A stretch of 20,461 nucleotides of DNA from Priapulus caudatus (GCF_000485595.1 NW_014578817.1:27703-48163); one strand, 5' to 3'; positions 7,411 through 16,879 are shown, counted from the stretch's first letter. Translations and numbers: made by a program. The notes: generated by a model not told the origin, from the sequence alone.

Positions 7411-8567
7411 AGCTAAATTACTCGACGTATTGTGGCCAAATCACAGATAGGTTTTTTGAGCAAGTGGACTGAAACTGATGCGTAAATTATCACATTTATG
7501 CGGCCCGAGTTTGAATTTTCTGAAAGTATATTTGTTTTATGATGGCCGAAAGCTAGGGAGTGAAATTAAGTTAAGGAGCATGTGCAGTCAAAATGCGAAA
7601 TTGGCTTATCGTCATTGTTCAATCAGCAGTCATAGATATTTGCATTCGCAATTAAATTAAAACCGTACATTAGAAACGTCTACTAGCTGTCACTATCACT
7701 GGCACGAGCAACACATTTCCTATCTTTGTCATTTAAATGTCTAGTTGCAAATACTTCGAACATTGAACTACTGATTTCTAAAAACGAACTCAATGAAAAA
7801 CTACTCTGGATTCGATTAACAACATGCAGATGGTAAGAAGACAGTTTCACGTTAACGTAGTGCATCATTGCAATAACAGTCCTGGCTTCAACGATTTCAT
7901 GCACTCACGCCTCTCGTCAGCTTGATGATGTGTCTATATCTGCACAAATGTCCTTTTACACAATTTGGTGGCTCATTGCCGGTGTGTGCTGATCCGTGGG
8001 TGTGGCAGTGTTACGCAGCTTCTCAGCAGAAGTGAGTTTGAAGTCCTGGTTCCTGGTTCCTTGTCCTGGTTCCTTGTTCCTTGTTCCGGTTCCTTGTCCT
8101 GGTTCCTTGTTCTGGTTCCTTCCTGGTTTCTTGTTCTGTAACAACAGTAAAGACAAGTGAAATGAATAAGTGCGAGATTATTAATACGTAAGTATAGGTG
8201 ATTAAGTTAATGAGCAACCTGTTACTGTTAGGAGGCATTATAACGGATAATATCAGTCAACTCATTTATGGATATTTCATATAATTTACATTTCTATTAG
8301 GACTGTCATCGATACCAATGTACACCATCGATGTATCGCGATGAATTTGCGTGCGATATCGATATCGAAAAAAATTCCAGAATAGTGATCCGATACAATA
8401 AAATAGTATTAGTAAAAAACCGTTTTGCTGTAGTGTTGTTACCTTACACCTAATAGGTTATTCTGCTGAAATATGAGAGGGTATTGTTCTCTACTGCAGG
8501 TGGTGTTTTTAACTAGTTTGGTGCCTGACAATGCCAACATATTAGCATCTCTTTACACTATAACTAT
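7411..8567 (+). repeat. 1.1-kb direct repeat, copy 2
   Basis: Same orientation as 503-1617. Differences include a longer GGTTCC minisatellite, a few short indels, and an altered ATCGAT palindrome region near 8330-8365 where CGCGATGAATTTGCGTGCG is extra. The interval between the copies is about 5.8 kb and holds no gag or pol sequence, so the pair is not an LTR pair. Confidence 0.92.
8043..8136 (+). repeat. GGTTCC/TTGTTCC minisatellite, copy 2
   Basis: The expanded counterpart of 1138-1206, with about two extra units. Minus-strand frames rich in GTRN/EQGT come from this tract. Confidence 0.85.
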
Positions 8568-9091
8568 ACTGTCAAGGTATAGAAGCATAGCGCTGCTTCG
8601 GAGGAGACATATTGTGACCTAACTTCCTAATATGGACTACCGACTAGTGGTGCTGTATCTTTAGTTTATAGATGAGCTAGCTTTACTGAGCTTCCTGGTG
8701 AATTGAGTAGACATTGGATTCATTCTATCTCATTCTGTTCGTTCTATTTCATTTTATTCACGTTGCAATATAAATATATAGGTTCAACTCTTTAGGTGTA
8801 TTCTTTCTTTTTAGTTGCTTAAACTAGGCGTTGCATTCCTAGCAGGGAAACATTAGTCCCATGCAAGCTAGCGTCAGGTGTACTAATTTAAGTTAAAAAT
8901 TACAGCAAAGGCTACCATACATGCCAGAGACATTAAGATACGGCTACCGTACCCGTAGCCACTGCCTAAATGAAACGGCCACGACTGAAACGGCGGGCAT
9001 GCTGGTTTCACTGACTCTCTTCACGTAACTCTGAGGTCTAATCACTAGAGACCATGGCATTGGCATTGCCTGATCAAGTGACAAGTGCCAT
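8568..9091. other. Non-coding stretch
   Basis: I see no gene. It includes a TTCTATCTCATTCTGTTC-type pyrimidine-rich segment (8720-8760) and a small GAAGCA/TGCTTC hairpin near 8582. Confidence 0.45.
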
Positions 9092-9836
9092 TAACCCGAC
9101 CAGGCTGGGTGACTAACGTCAATATACACAGTTACCTAACCATAGGCATAGCAAAGACCGTTTCTTGGAGCTAAAGACGTAAACTAAAGACTGTGCCATA
9201 TGCCATGGCATATGAATATATGCTAATATTATAGTAATGCTAACTTATCACTAATAACCAACTAATATCATGGGGCTAAAGAGAAAGCTTACCTCGTAAC
9301 TATAGAATGACTAAAGTATCTCAATTTTTCATACCGAGTATAATACAGCTAGTAATTTGTCAAAACAATTCATACATTCACGAAGACATAAGCAAAAGGT
9401 TGAAAGCTTGTTTCGTCGCTAAAATGACGTCACAGTGTCGTCATGTCCGTACGGACTTCCGTCTTATAGATCTTTCGACATGCTGTCGACTGCTTGGTCT
9501 GCAGTTTCGCGCGTTATTTTTTGTTTATGTATAGCCTCCAATCAGAACAGCTTATCAGGCTTTGTTCTAACCAATCCGGATCAACTGGAAGACAGCTTCG
9601 CGGTTTTTCGATCTCTCCGTGTGGTAAATTCTATCTCTTATTTTATTTTATTTATTCATTCATTGACTTCATTTTAGCGACTTATTAATAGTAGTAGTAT
9701 CAGGAGGTAGTATTAGACTTAATTGTTACTTAAACTGTTAACTGTTACTAGTCTATAGCTCCAAGAAACGGTATTGCTAGGGTTAGAATACCCCTGTAGG
9801 CTGTATATTGACGTTAGTCACAGTCTGGTCGGGTTA
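9092..9836. mobile_element. 745-bp inverted-repeat element, family unknown
   Basis: The left arm (9092-9178) and right arm (9751-9836) are imperfect reverse complements. The outer ends read TAACCCGACCAG and CTGGTCGGGTTA, the middle shares ACTAACGTCAATATAC, and the inner ends share CCGTTTCTTGGAGCT. A third copy of the right-arm text, partly rearranged, lies at 10989-11119, so this is a repeat family and not a chance palindrome. No transposase is recognisable between the arms; the overlapping short frames at 9307-9688 have no domain. No convincing target duplication was found. Confidence 0.7.
9425..9580 (+). promoter_or_regulatory. CRE and CCAAT motif cluster
   Basis: ATGACGTCAC at about 9424 is followed by CCAATCAG at 9538 and ACCAATCC at 9570. 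This combination is promoter-like, but no start site or gene is evident downstream. It lies inside the 745-bp inverted-repeat element. Confidence 0.25.
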
Positions 9837-9837
9837 C

Positions 9838-9965
9838 TGTTGTTAGACTGTTAGTGTTAATTAACTGTTAGTGTTAGACTTATTAGACAATTGTTAATTA
9901 GACTTAACTGTTAGACTTGTTAACTAGACTGTTAACTGTTAGACTTGTTTTTGTTAATTAGACTG
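9838..9965 (+). repeat. Degenerate TGTTAGACT tandem tract
   Basis: Variants of ACTGTTAGACT and TTAATTAGAC follow one another for about 130 bases. Low complexity and AT-rich. Confidence 0.75.
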
Positions 9966-9987
9966 TTTACTTAATTGATTCCTACTA

Positions 9988-10041
9988 TTCAATTCAATTC
10001 AATTCAATTCAATTCAAATTCAATTCAATTCAATTCAATTT
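9988..10041 (+). repeat. (TTCAA)n pentanucleotide microsatellite
   Basis: About eleven units of TTCAA with one single-base insertion near 10017. Confidence 0.97.
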
Positions 10042-10506
10042 ATCGGATTTCACATTTTGAAACTTTAGCGCCCATCTTCAAACAGGTTCTTATTCATAAA
10101 TACTATTGATAAGTTTTAGGGTCTGGGTATTAATAAGTATGTATAATTAGTCGCATATACCAGTACGTAGTACCAGAAATTGAAACAAAGATGGAGTAGA
10201 ATGGTTGTGTTTTTGTGCTGTAATCACTGTGAAATTCACCGAGTGTCGAGCGGATTGGAGTCGAGCGCTTTCCTACCTGCTATATAATATATATTAACAG
10301 TCACTGTGCACAGTGAGCAATGGTGGCGTTAGTGTGTGTGCATAGAGCATTTACACGGAATTGACAGGAAACTGTCGGCAATAATAGGTGAAAGAAACAT
10401 TATTGTCATTAAGAATTTTGTAGTACTATTATTATATTTCGTATTTATTTAGCATTATATTTTATTGAAACGTTTCAAGTGCCTGTGCATGGTCTATGTC
10501 ACCCGG
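10042..10506. other. Non-coding stretch
   Basis: Ordinary AT-rich sequence. I see no gene or repeat beyond short TATATA runs near 10280. Confidence 0.45.
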
Positions 10507-10632
10507 GGTACTGCCGGAACGTACCCTGGGTACGGTCCGGTATACTGGAACGTACCCTGGTACTATCTATAATATGCCGAACCGCACCTCGCCTACTCCA
10601 CTAACGAGTCTAGGTAGTTGCCTACGCCTACT

Positions 10633-10679
10633 CCCTAACCCTAACCCGAACCCTAATCCTAACCCTAATCCTAACCCTG
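10633..10679 (+). repeat. Interstitial telomere-like CCCTAA repeats, tract 1
   Basis: About eight units of CCCTAA with CCCGAA, TCCTAA and CCCTGA variants. An Asn-Pro repeat frame here is a by-product of this repeat. Confidence 0.95.
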
Positions 10680-10735
10680 ACCATATCAAATAGTGACCAG
10701 GGTACGTTGACCATATCAATAGTGACCAGGGTACC
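10678..10735 (+). repeat. Tandem duplication, ~29-bp unit
   Basis: Two units starting TGACCATATCAA and containing TAGTGACCAGGGTAC. The second unit forms the inner end of the right arm of inverted repeat A. Confidence 0.9.
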
Positions 10736-10967
10736 GTTCTGGTATACCGCGACCGTACCCAGGGTTACGTTCCGGCAGATACCCTGGCGGGACATAGGAC
10801 CCTATGACGCCACTGGCGATATATATAGGCCGCGGATAGGCTGCCGTCTTATTTCGCCGGTTGCAAATCCACTTTTAGGGCACCTTAGGTATCACGAATG
10901 ATGCACAGATTTCGGGGTATCACAACTGAGCACAGCAATTTCGTATTATCAAGGAAATGATGCAAAA

Positions 10968-10990
10968 ACCCTAACCTAACCCTGACCCTA
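10968..10990 (+). repeat. Telomere-like CCCTAA repeats, tract 2
   Basis: ACCCTAACCTAACCCTGACC: short degenerate units at the inner edge of the left arm of inverted repeat B. Confidence 0.9.
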
Positions 10991-11119
10991 GCTCCAAGAA
11001 ACGGTTTATATTATCGCTAGGGTTGAGGAGACCTAGACAATTGCCGTATACGGTATACACAATCCGTATCGACAATCTGTATTAGACAATTCCGTCGCCA
11101 CAGCCTCGGTCGGGCTAAC
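10989..11119 (+). repeat. Third copy of the 745-bp element's arm
   Basis: It begins TAGCTCCAAGAAACGGT, passes GCTAGGGTTGAG and ends CTCGGTCGGGCTAAC, matching 9755-9836 in order and orientation. It holds an extra ~60 bp of degenerate GACAAT-CCGTAT units (about 11036-11093), including the palindrome CCGTATACGG. Telomere-like repeats abut it on both sides. Confidence 0.75.
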
Positions 11120-11182
11120 CTAACCTAACCCTATAAGCCAACCCTAACCTAACCCTAAGCCAAACCCTAACCCTAACCCTAA
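11115..11182 (+). repeat. Telomere-like CCCTAA repeats, tract 3
   Basis: CTAACC and CCCTAA units interrupted by ATAAGCC, ending in three perfect CCCTAA units. An opposite-strand tract, TTAGGGTTAGGG, follows at about 11230. Confidence 0.95.
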
Positions 11183-11372
11183 ACACACTTGCTGCATACC
11201 TTATTAGCTAAGGTATATACCTTTATGCCTTAGGGTTAGGGTTTCTTGCATCATTCCTTGATATACGGGAAAGTCTGCTGCATCAGTTGATATACCACAG
11301 AAATCTGTGCAATCACTTCGTGATCACATAAGGTGCCTAAAGGGGGATTTGCGGCTGCCGCAGCTATTTTAT

Positions 11373-11405
11373 GTACTAGAGCTACCACTGGCGTAGCTCT
11401 AGTAC
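11373..11405. repeat. Perfect 13-bp hairpin with 7-base loop
   Basis: GTACTAGAGCTAC pairs exactly with GTAGCTCTAGTAC around the loop CACTGGC. A diverged version follows at about 11450-11490 (GCCTACCGCTGGCGTAG), suggesting tandem duplication of the hairpin. Confidence 0.9.
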
Positions 11406-11636
11406 TATGCAGTGGCAGTAATGAAGCGCGCTTTAGTATACGAGCCTACCGCTGGCGTAGTAGTAGCTCTATACTATAGCCGCTTATGGTATATTAAACT
11501 GCCGCGGCAGCTACAGTTACAGCAGCAACAGCCAACTGCAACAGCAAGCAATACAGTTACAGCTACGGCTACGAGGCTTTACAGTGCGACCGAATATTCG
11601 TCCCAATATAACCTTTTTGTATATTTTTGGTGAGGT
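11406..11636. other. Low-complexity stretch with small hairpin
   Basis: Degenerate CAGCAA/TTACAG repeats lie at about 11510-11575. A hairpin (CGTCCCAATATAACC against GGTTATATTGGACG) spans 11600-11645 at the edge of the next element. No gene is supported. Confidence 0.6.
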
Positions 11637-12121
11637 TATATTGGACGAGAACTGGGTCATTGAAATTTCTGTCGAGATCGCATGCAAGATGATGACCGTC
11701 GCGAATGCGGCCCGTAAACGCCGCTATATTGGCGTGAAAAAACCCTACTGTATTCCCTATCTACATGGCTTTACCTGCTGAGCTGAATGTGTATACATTC
11801 ACGTCAATCGTTATTCACTTTCTTAAAAGATGTTTTCAGAAGGCAAACCGCTTCGTTCCACTTTCCTAAATCGATTCACCATTACAAACAATCAGACCAA
11901 TCAGGAGCGAGTCTAGCGAGCCGTCTGCGAGCGCCACAGATACAAGCCGAGAACCAGGGCGTTGTAAGACTCACTCTGATTGGCTTCTGAAGGGAACGGT
12001 AGCGTTTTTTTCACCGGCCAATAGCGGGGTGTGACAAGCGGCATTCGCAGCGCATGCAGTTTTGCCATGGCGTGACTCGACGAAATTTCAATGGCGAACC
12101 GCCAAGTTCTTGTCCCAATAT
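11637..12121. mobile_element. 485-bp MITE-like element with ~125-bp inverted ends
   Basis: Left arm 11637-11757 and right arm 11992-12121 are diverged reverse complements. Shared text includes TATTGG-AC-AGAAC, ATTGAAATTTC, GTCGAG, GCGAATGC, CGCTAT and GTGAAAAAA in the same order. The ~234-bp centre has no transposase. Short frames on both strands (11584-11781 plus, 11913-12125 minus) are mirror readings of the same arms. The CCAAT and ATTGG motifs in the segment mostly sit in the arms. This fits a MITE or fold-back element of unknown superfamily. Confidence 0.7.
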
Positions 12122-13425
12122 GCATATATCTGTATCTATCTTAAATAATAAAAAAAGGTTTATATGGCACAGAATTAATGCGTCTACAGCTTTTATCTCT
12201 ATCTATATCTCTCTGTTGTAGCTACAGCTACATTAACTGGACGCAACCGGCGTCTATATCTATTCATCTATCTCTATTCTATGAACTTATATTATATATC
12301 TATGCTTCTATTATTAGTCAATAGGTGCGTCGTTGCGTAGCTGCAGGTGGGACTTGTTCTTGACTCCAGTCTCAGCGTTTCTTATGGCACATCTATAATG
12401 CTAACAGGTTCGGACACTAACCCACGTCGACCGACCTAGTCGGGTAAATGCTTGTACGCGTCGCAACACGCAAGCCGATGTACATTGTCTCTAGCAAGAG
12501 CGTGAGCCGGGTAACCAAGTCTACCCTTCGGCAAAAACTATATGGTGCTTGTGCCCAGCCGCCAGTAGACAATCGATAAAACCTGCACCTGTGTAATGCC
12601 CACCGTATGCGCCCACAGACTGCCGTGGTAGGAGACGGAATGCTGCAGTGAACTTCGGCACTGCCCGGCAAGCTGTGATCTGTACGCCGTGTAGCGCAGC
12701 TTGCTACCAGTTACAGGGCTGCTAAAAAAAAAATTTTTCCGCTTAGCCCGTCGGGCAAAGTGGCGTTATGAAACTGGTGCTCGAAGGCAAAAAGTCACTT
12801 GCCCAAAAACAAAGAAATTACATACGTTTTCTATTATGATTTAAATGGTTTCAAAAGCCAGGTTCAAAGGTAGTCACGATACAAGAAACAGCCACACAAA
12901 ATTGTCCCTTTAAGGCTCACAATGCGCATCAAACGCTAATTTCTCCAGTACAGACTAGCAAATACTTCGTGTCTGCCATTAATCATACTACCTTATGGCA
13001 AATAACTCTAGCTTCGCTCCCATTCACTGCTCGTTGTCTTAATAAAAGTATTTTGAAAATACCTCCAATGTTGTTGAAAGTTCTCCGATGTTGTTGGACA
13101 GTTTCCCCAATCCACCTAGCCAACCGCCTGCAGCGGTGCGGCGAGGCTACAGCAGCTACAGGCCGCAGCCAAAAGATAAAAACATGCTGACGTCAATACG
13201 CGCTAGTTTAGCCTACATGCAGACGCGCTACATTGATCGCAGTATCCCAAAGTATGGAAAATGTAAAATATTAAAACGATAACATCCATTGCAAGGTGGG
13301 GTTATATCTTTTTATAGTGCATCCGAAACTATATTTCTATATTATTTACAGGTGAAGGCCGACGCTACCAAAATGCCGCCAAACATATTTCCACTCCTCA
13401 GTGTTGCCAGAAATAAACAAACACC
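12122..13425. other. Stretch without a confident gene
   Basis: Degenerate TCTATC repeats run at about 12130-12300. A more GC-rich island at 12417-12715 holds an 84-codon minus-strand frame with no recognised domain. An A-then-T homopolymer pair is at 12725-12738, and a GGGCAAAGTG/CACTTGCCC inverted pair is at about 12754-12815. Sequence from 13090 to 13425 could be the upstream region of the exon candidate at 13426 (TGACGTCA at 13189), but no TATA box or start site is evident. Confidence 0.4.
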
Positions 13426-13483
13426 ATGTCCAGCGAAATGTCCCGGCTAGAAAGTTACGGAGGAGATTTTCACAAACCCAAAG
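13426..13483 (+). CDS. Candidate first coding exon (unrecognised protein)
   Basis: An ATG in favourable context (AAACACCATGTCC) opens a frame starting MSSEMSRLESYGGDFHK and reaches a good donor, CCCAAAG|GTAGATG, at 13483/13484 (phase 1). An acidic and hydrophilic N terminus followed by GGDFHKPKG looks like real protein. Unspliced, the frame stops at 13521 after 31 codons. I could not find a convincing phase-matched next exon in the following 2 kb. A nearby short frame at 13621-13695 (with DCCQCPLVKQC) has an acceptor-like TATTAG before it, but its phase does not fit. No family is recognised. Confidence 0.3.
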
Positions 13484-13521
13484 GTAGATGTTATGAAACT
13501 ATAGTAATCTGTTTGAAGTGA

Positions 13522-15323
13522 GGTCTGCCACATCACAGCGTGTGATTTCGGTGTATTAATGTCGAGGCCGATCCATGTCTGCCATGTCAAAAGACATTTC
13601 AACGGCAAAACAGTTATTAGTATTATGACTGCTGCCAATGCCCACTGGTGAAGCAGTGCCCTAAGGCTGATTGTCCGTCGTTTGCGGGCAAGTAGACAGG
13701 TCTTGCATGGTACCATTGCTCGGACCTTTGAGTTATTTATTTTCGATTAATTATTCTACCAGGTGATAGACAAATGTTCAAGTACGGCTGAATCCAGAAT
13801 GAACGCATCTTTTTTGTCTGTCTTTGTGTTGATCAGATATCGATATATTCTCGTTTATATCTCTCTATCTATTTCAAGTTGTAAATAATATTGATTTAAA
13901 TGCTCAAATTTTGAGTTGTTACCACAAAGACGTTCACATTTGAACTTGAAACCGATATTGTTTTTAAGATTCAATTCACACTGAACTGAAGGTCTATCTC
14001 TCTTTTAGCACCATTTGAACTCATCCAATTGTGCAAACTGTTTACACAAAGGATTATCTTATGGATGAATTTATTTATATAAAACAGATTTCTTTCAGTG
14101 TAAGTATTTACGCATCATAATATTTCTGTATCAAGCATTGTCTACATCAGCGTGTTTTGTTCAACAGGCAGAAAATATGTTAGCAGCATTATATGTCTAT
14201 CCCTAGATCGGTAACATAGACTGTCGTGAAATTGTTGAAGCGAAATTTCCTGGTGTTATTAATATAATGAATTAAAAAGGTTCACACTTTCTCATGAAGT
14301 TACTTTAATAAGCACTAGCATACAAGCTCTTAACATGTGTAGTTATTAACAAAAGCAAATAATATACTCCATGTAACCATGTTATTTAAGATTTAAAACT
14401 ATAACAAACGTTAAGCTGACAAAAATATTTGCTTTTTCGAGCGAGGTTGAAAACATTGATCACAATGACCTTTTGACAGCTACCAGAATTACATGAGACG
14501 CCTATTCCTCCAGTCAAATATCTTATTACATGTAGCTATTTATTATCATTTATGCTGGCGCCTAAAGAAAACATCATTACCATTATACATAAACTGCTGC
14601 AAACAGTGCCGCTGCTGTAGCAGTGGCAAATCCATTTACACTCAGCATAACTTGCATGATGATGCATAGCTCGTATCATCGTTGGGGCGTTGTACTCTTG
14701 GCAACCTAGTGCCATACTCGTGCGTATTGAAGTAAACATAGATTGACACTGTACGTGGTTGACTGTCGTACCCAAACTGTGGAGATCTGCACAATCTCAA
14801 GATGTGCAGCGGATTGCGCCTGCCTAAACTGCGATTCCCAGTTTGCTGACCAATTCAAGATTGGGCCAAACTGAAACACGTCGGTGATTCAACAACGCCC
14901 TCATAGCGATCAAGTGCGTGGCGTGACGTGGTGGAAAACTAGGAAGATATTATATCTCATATTATCCAATTAATATTATAATCATTAACCATTTAGACAA
15001 AGGGCCAAACACATTGAGGAAGAAGCCGTATACGAACCGTATAGGTTATGCATATAAACATTTAAATCTTAATAATCATATGTGTGCATGTCGCAAGCTG
15101 TTTACCTCTGTTGCCCAATCTTCCAAGATTGTTGCCCAAACTGCGGGATACGCGAAATTCCAAGTTTGTGCAAGCATTCCAAGCTTTGGGACACAACATT
15201 ACTCAGTTACCTGTGACGTAATTTATTCCTCAGCGAGGTCAGAGTAACATTACTTACATACTCGGTCGCGCAGCAGTGTAACAAGACTAATGCTTTCTCC
15301 ATGCCGTCACTGGCACAGGAAAT
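13522..15323. other. Stretch without a confident gene
   Basis: AT-rich intergenic or intronic DNA. A minus-strand frame at 14536-14775 (79 codons, several Cys and His) has no recognisable domain. An imperfect inverted resemblance links about 14835-14880 (TTCAAGATTGGGCCAAACTG) to about 15112-15175 (GCCCAATCTTCCAAGATTG), possibly a small decayed inverted-repeat element. Confidence 0.4.
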
Positions 15324-15509
15324 ATGTTGATGCCAGATCTGCTGGCTCAGCAACTTCCAGATGAAGCGAGCCTGACAAACCAAAATCAAAACGAGTTGAA
15401 GAACATGGGGCATTCCATCAAATTTGCCCTCACCATTGCAACAACATGGCGAGAAGTGTTGAAGAAGGCTGGTGAAATGTTTATGACAACTCCAGCCGAA
15501 TCTTCTTAG
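15324..15509 (+). CDS. Candidate short ORF or terminal exon (unrecognised)
   Basis: A 61-codon frame with varied composition: MLMPDLLAQQLPDEASLTNQ at the start, a probable amphipathic helix with TTWREVLKKAGEMF, then a stop at 15507-15509. It could begin at the ATG or be the last exon after an acceptor-like CACTGGCACAG just upstream (the frame is open back to about 15291). There is no signal peptide or membrane segment, and no clear poly-A signal follows. The antisense frame over the same stretch is probably a shadow. No family is recognised. Confidence 0.28.
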   Translation: MLMPDLLAQQLPDEASLTNQNQNELKNMGHSIKFALTIATTWREVLKKAGEMFMTTPAESS

Positions 15510-16777
15510 TTTAGTCTTCAGCCTTATCTTGATCTAATTACTAATTACAAAGCATACATTACAAGAAGCAGTAGAAATAACGTAGCATAATGTTCTAATA
15601 TGGTCAACAATGCCAAAACCTGTAGTCATTATATGCGCTTTCAACGCGTATTTCCGCGGTAGTCTGAAAGTGCATGTGTATTTATTTTCCTTACTCTAAC
15701 ATTTTTCATGTTTTGCTGTCATGCAAATTTAATCGTGGTATAAAGCTAATACAGCGGTTGTCACTCTGATTTGACAACAGTGTCAACTTTGGCTTTATGT
15801 AGGAAGCCGAACGGGAATGCTATCATGCATCGTTGAAATCTCGAAGAGAATCATGCGCGAGGATGCCTGAGCAACAAAGAGCGTGAGTAGTTGGTGTCAA
15901 CAAAACAAGTACTAATGTCACGTACAAAGCAATACTCTCATTACGTCAAGCTGCTACATTTTGGTCGATTGTACCCTGAGAATGTCTTGTGCTTGGAAGC
16001 ATTGCTGCTCGCCCAGTAGTGCTATTGCAATAGAGCTGTAAGATGATAGCTGATACGAACGTCTAACATGACGAAACAATCGAGCAAGTGTATTAGACGT
16101 CACAGATGATTTATAATGCTTGCCTCCACCAAAGTGCTGGGTTTTGAGGAGCAATGAATTTGCATCCAGGTGCAAATTGGATGAAAACATTGTAGATCAC
16201 ACTAATCAGATTTGTTCAAAGACTGGCTGTTACCTCATTAACCTCTGCCTCACATGTGAGCTCAAAAGACGATAAAAAGATATCATGGACAGTTACAATT
16301 TAACCTCATCACTCATGTAACAGCTAGCTTTGCATAGTTAACCTCTATCATGCCAACCTTGCCAGCTAAAGCAGAAATTTGATTCGGACACCGACTAATC
16401 AGCCAAAGGAAAAAAAGGAGGCGGTCGTAATACGAGCCGACAGAATTGCAGGAGTGATGCCAGCCCTGGCCCAGCAAGAATATTCGCATTGTAAGTATGC
16501 CTAGCATCCATTAATCAGGCTAACATAAATTAGTTTTGGCATAATAAAATCTAACATGGCGTTAACCTTTGCGGAGACAAACATTTTACAAAACTCTGTG
16601 ACATGATCATGCCTATTCGTGATATTCCTACATTGGTCCCTGGATCTTGCTGGGAACTGGTCCATTGCGTTTGCCTCCACAGACAGCCCCACATAACAAA
16701 CATCTGCTACAAAACACCTGTAACTTAGAGGAGCTTACTGACCTGCCTTCTCCTTCCATTCTACAAACTTCCTCGTC
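15510..16777. other. Stretch without a confident gene
   Basis: Several minus-strand frames of 60-78 codons follow one another (16692-16501, 16507-16313, 16190-15954). They could be pieces of a spliced minus-strand gene, since the composition is ordinary. I find no domain and no consistent set of splice sites. The 78-codon frame at 16190-15954 is the most protein-like. Confidence 0.35.
15954..16190 (-). CDS. Weak minus-strand ORF candidate
   Basis: 78 codons, beginning MFSSNLHLDANSLLL and containing a basic patch RLFRHVRRSY. Composition is balanced and non-repetitive, but there is no recognised motif, and the length is not far above chance for this base composition. Confidence 0.15.
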   Translation of the reverse strand: MFSSNLHLDANSLLLKTQHFGGGKHYKSSVTSNTLARLFRHVRRSYQLSSYSSIAIALLGEQQCFQAQDILRVQSTKM

Positions 16778-16834
16778 TTGATACTTTATTTCTCTCTCCC
16801 CCCTCTCTCCTCTCTGTGTCCCTCTCGCTCTCGC

Positions 16835-16879
<45 letters not shown>

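Larger units (their letters stand above)
10507..10783. repeat. Inverted repeat A enclosing telomere-like repeats
   Basis: Arms 10507-10565 and 10720-10783 are reverse complements with two substitutions and several one-base indels. Shared text includes CTGCCGGAACGTA, CCCTGGGTACGGTC and GGTATAC. The ~155-bp centre holds degenerate CCCTAA repeats and a tandem duplication. Confidence 0.9.
10862..11353. repeat. Inverted repeat B with telomere-like repeats at inner arm ends
   Basis: Arms of about 125 bp (10862-10988 and 11229-11353) are imperfect reverse complements. Shared text, read inward on both, includes GCACCTTA, ATCACGAA, GCACAGATTTC, ATCAAGGAA, ATGATGCAA and then AACCCTAACC. Telomere-like repeats therefore face inward from both arms. 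The ~240-bp centre carries more CCCTAA repeats and the third copy of the 745-bp element's arm. Confidence 0.85.

Noticed and set aside
503-8567. The two 1.1-kb copies as LTRs of a retrotransposon
   Set aside because: No TG...CA ends and no gag, protease, RT or integrase frames in the 5.8 kb between them.
10496-10693. Asn-Pro repeat protein
   Set aside because: Frame through degenerate CCCTAA repeats inside an inverted repeat.
10633-11250. A true chromosome end
   Set aside because: Repeats are short, degenerate, face both directions and have ordinary sequence on both sides, so they are interstitial.
11895-12025. CCAAT-rich divergent promoter
   Set aside because: The outer motifs lie in arms of an inverted-repeat element and no gene begins nearby.
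12417-12671. 84-codon minus-strand frame in a GC-rich island
   Set aside because: No motif, splice signals or paralogue. Kept only as a remark on the island.
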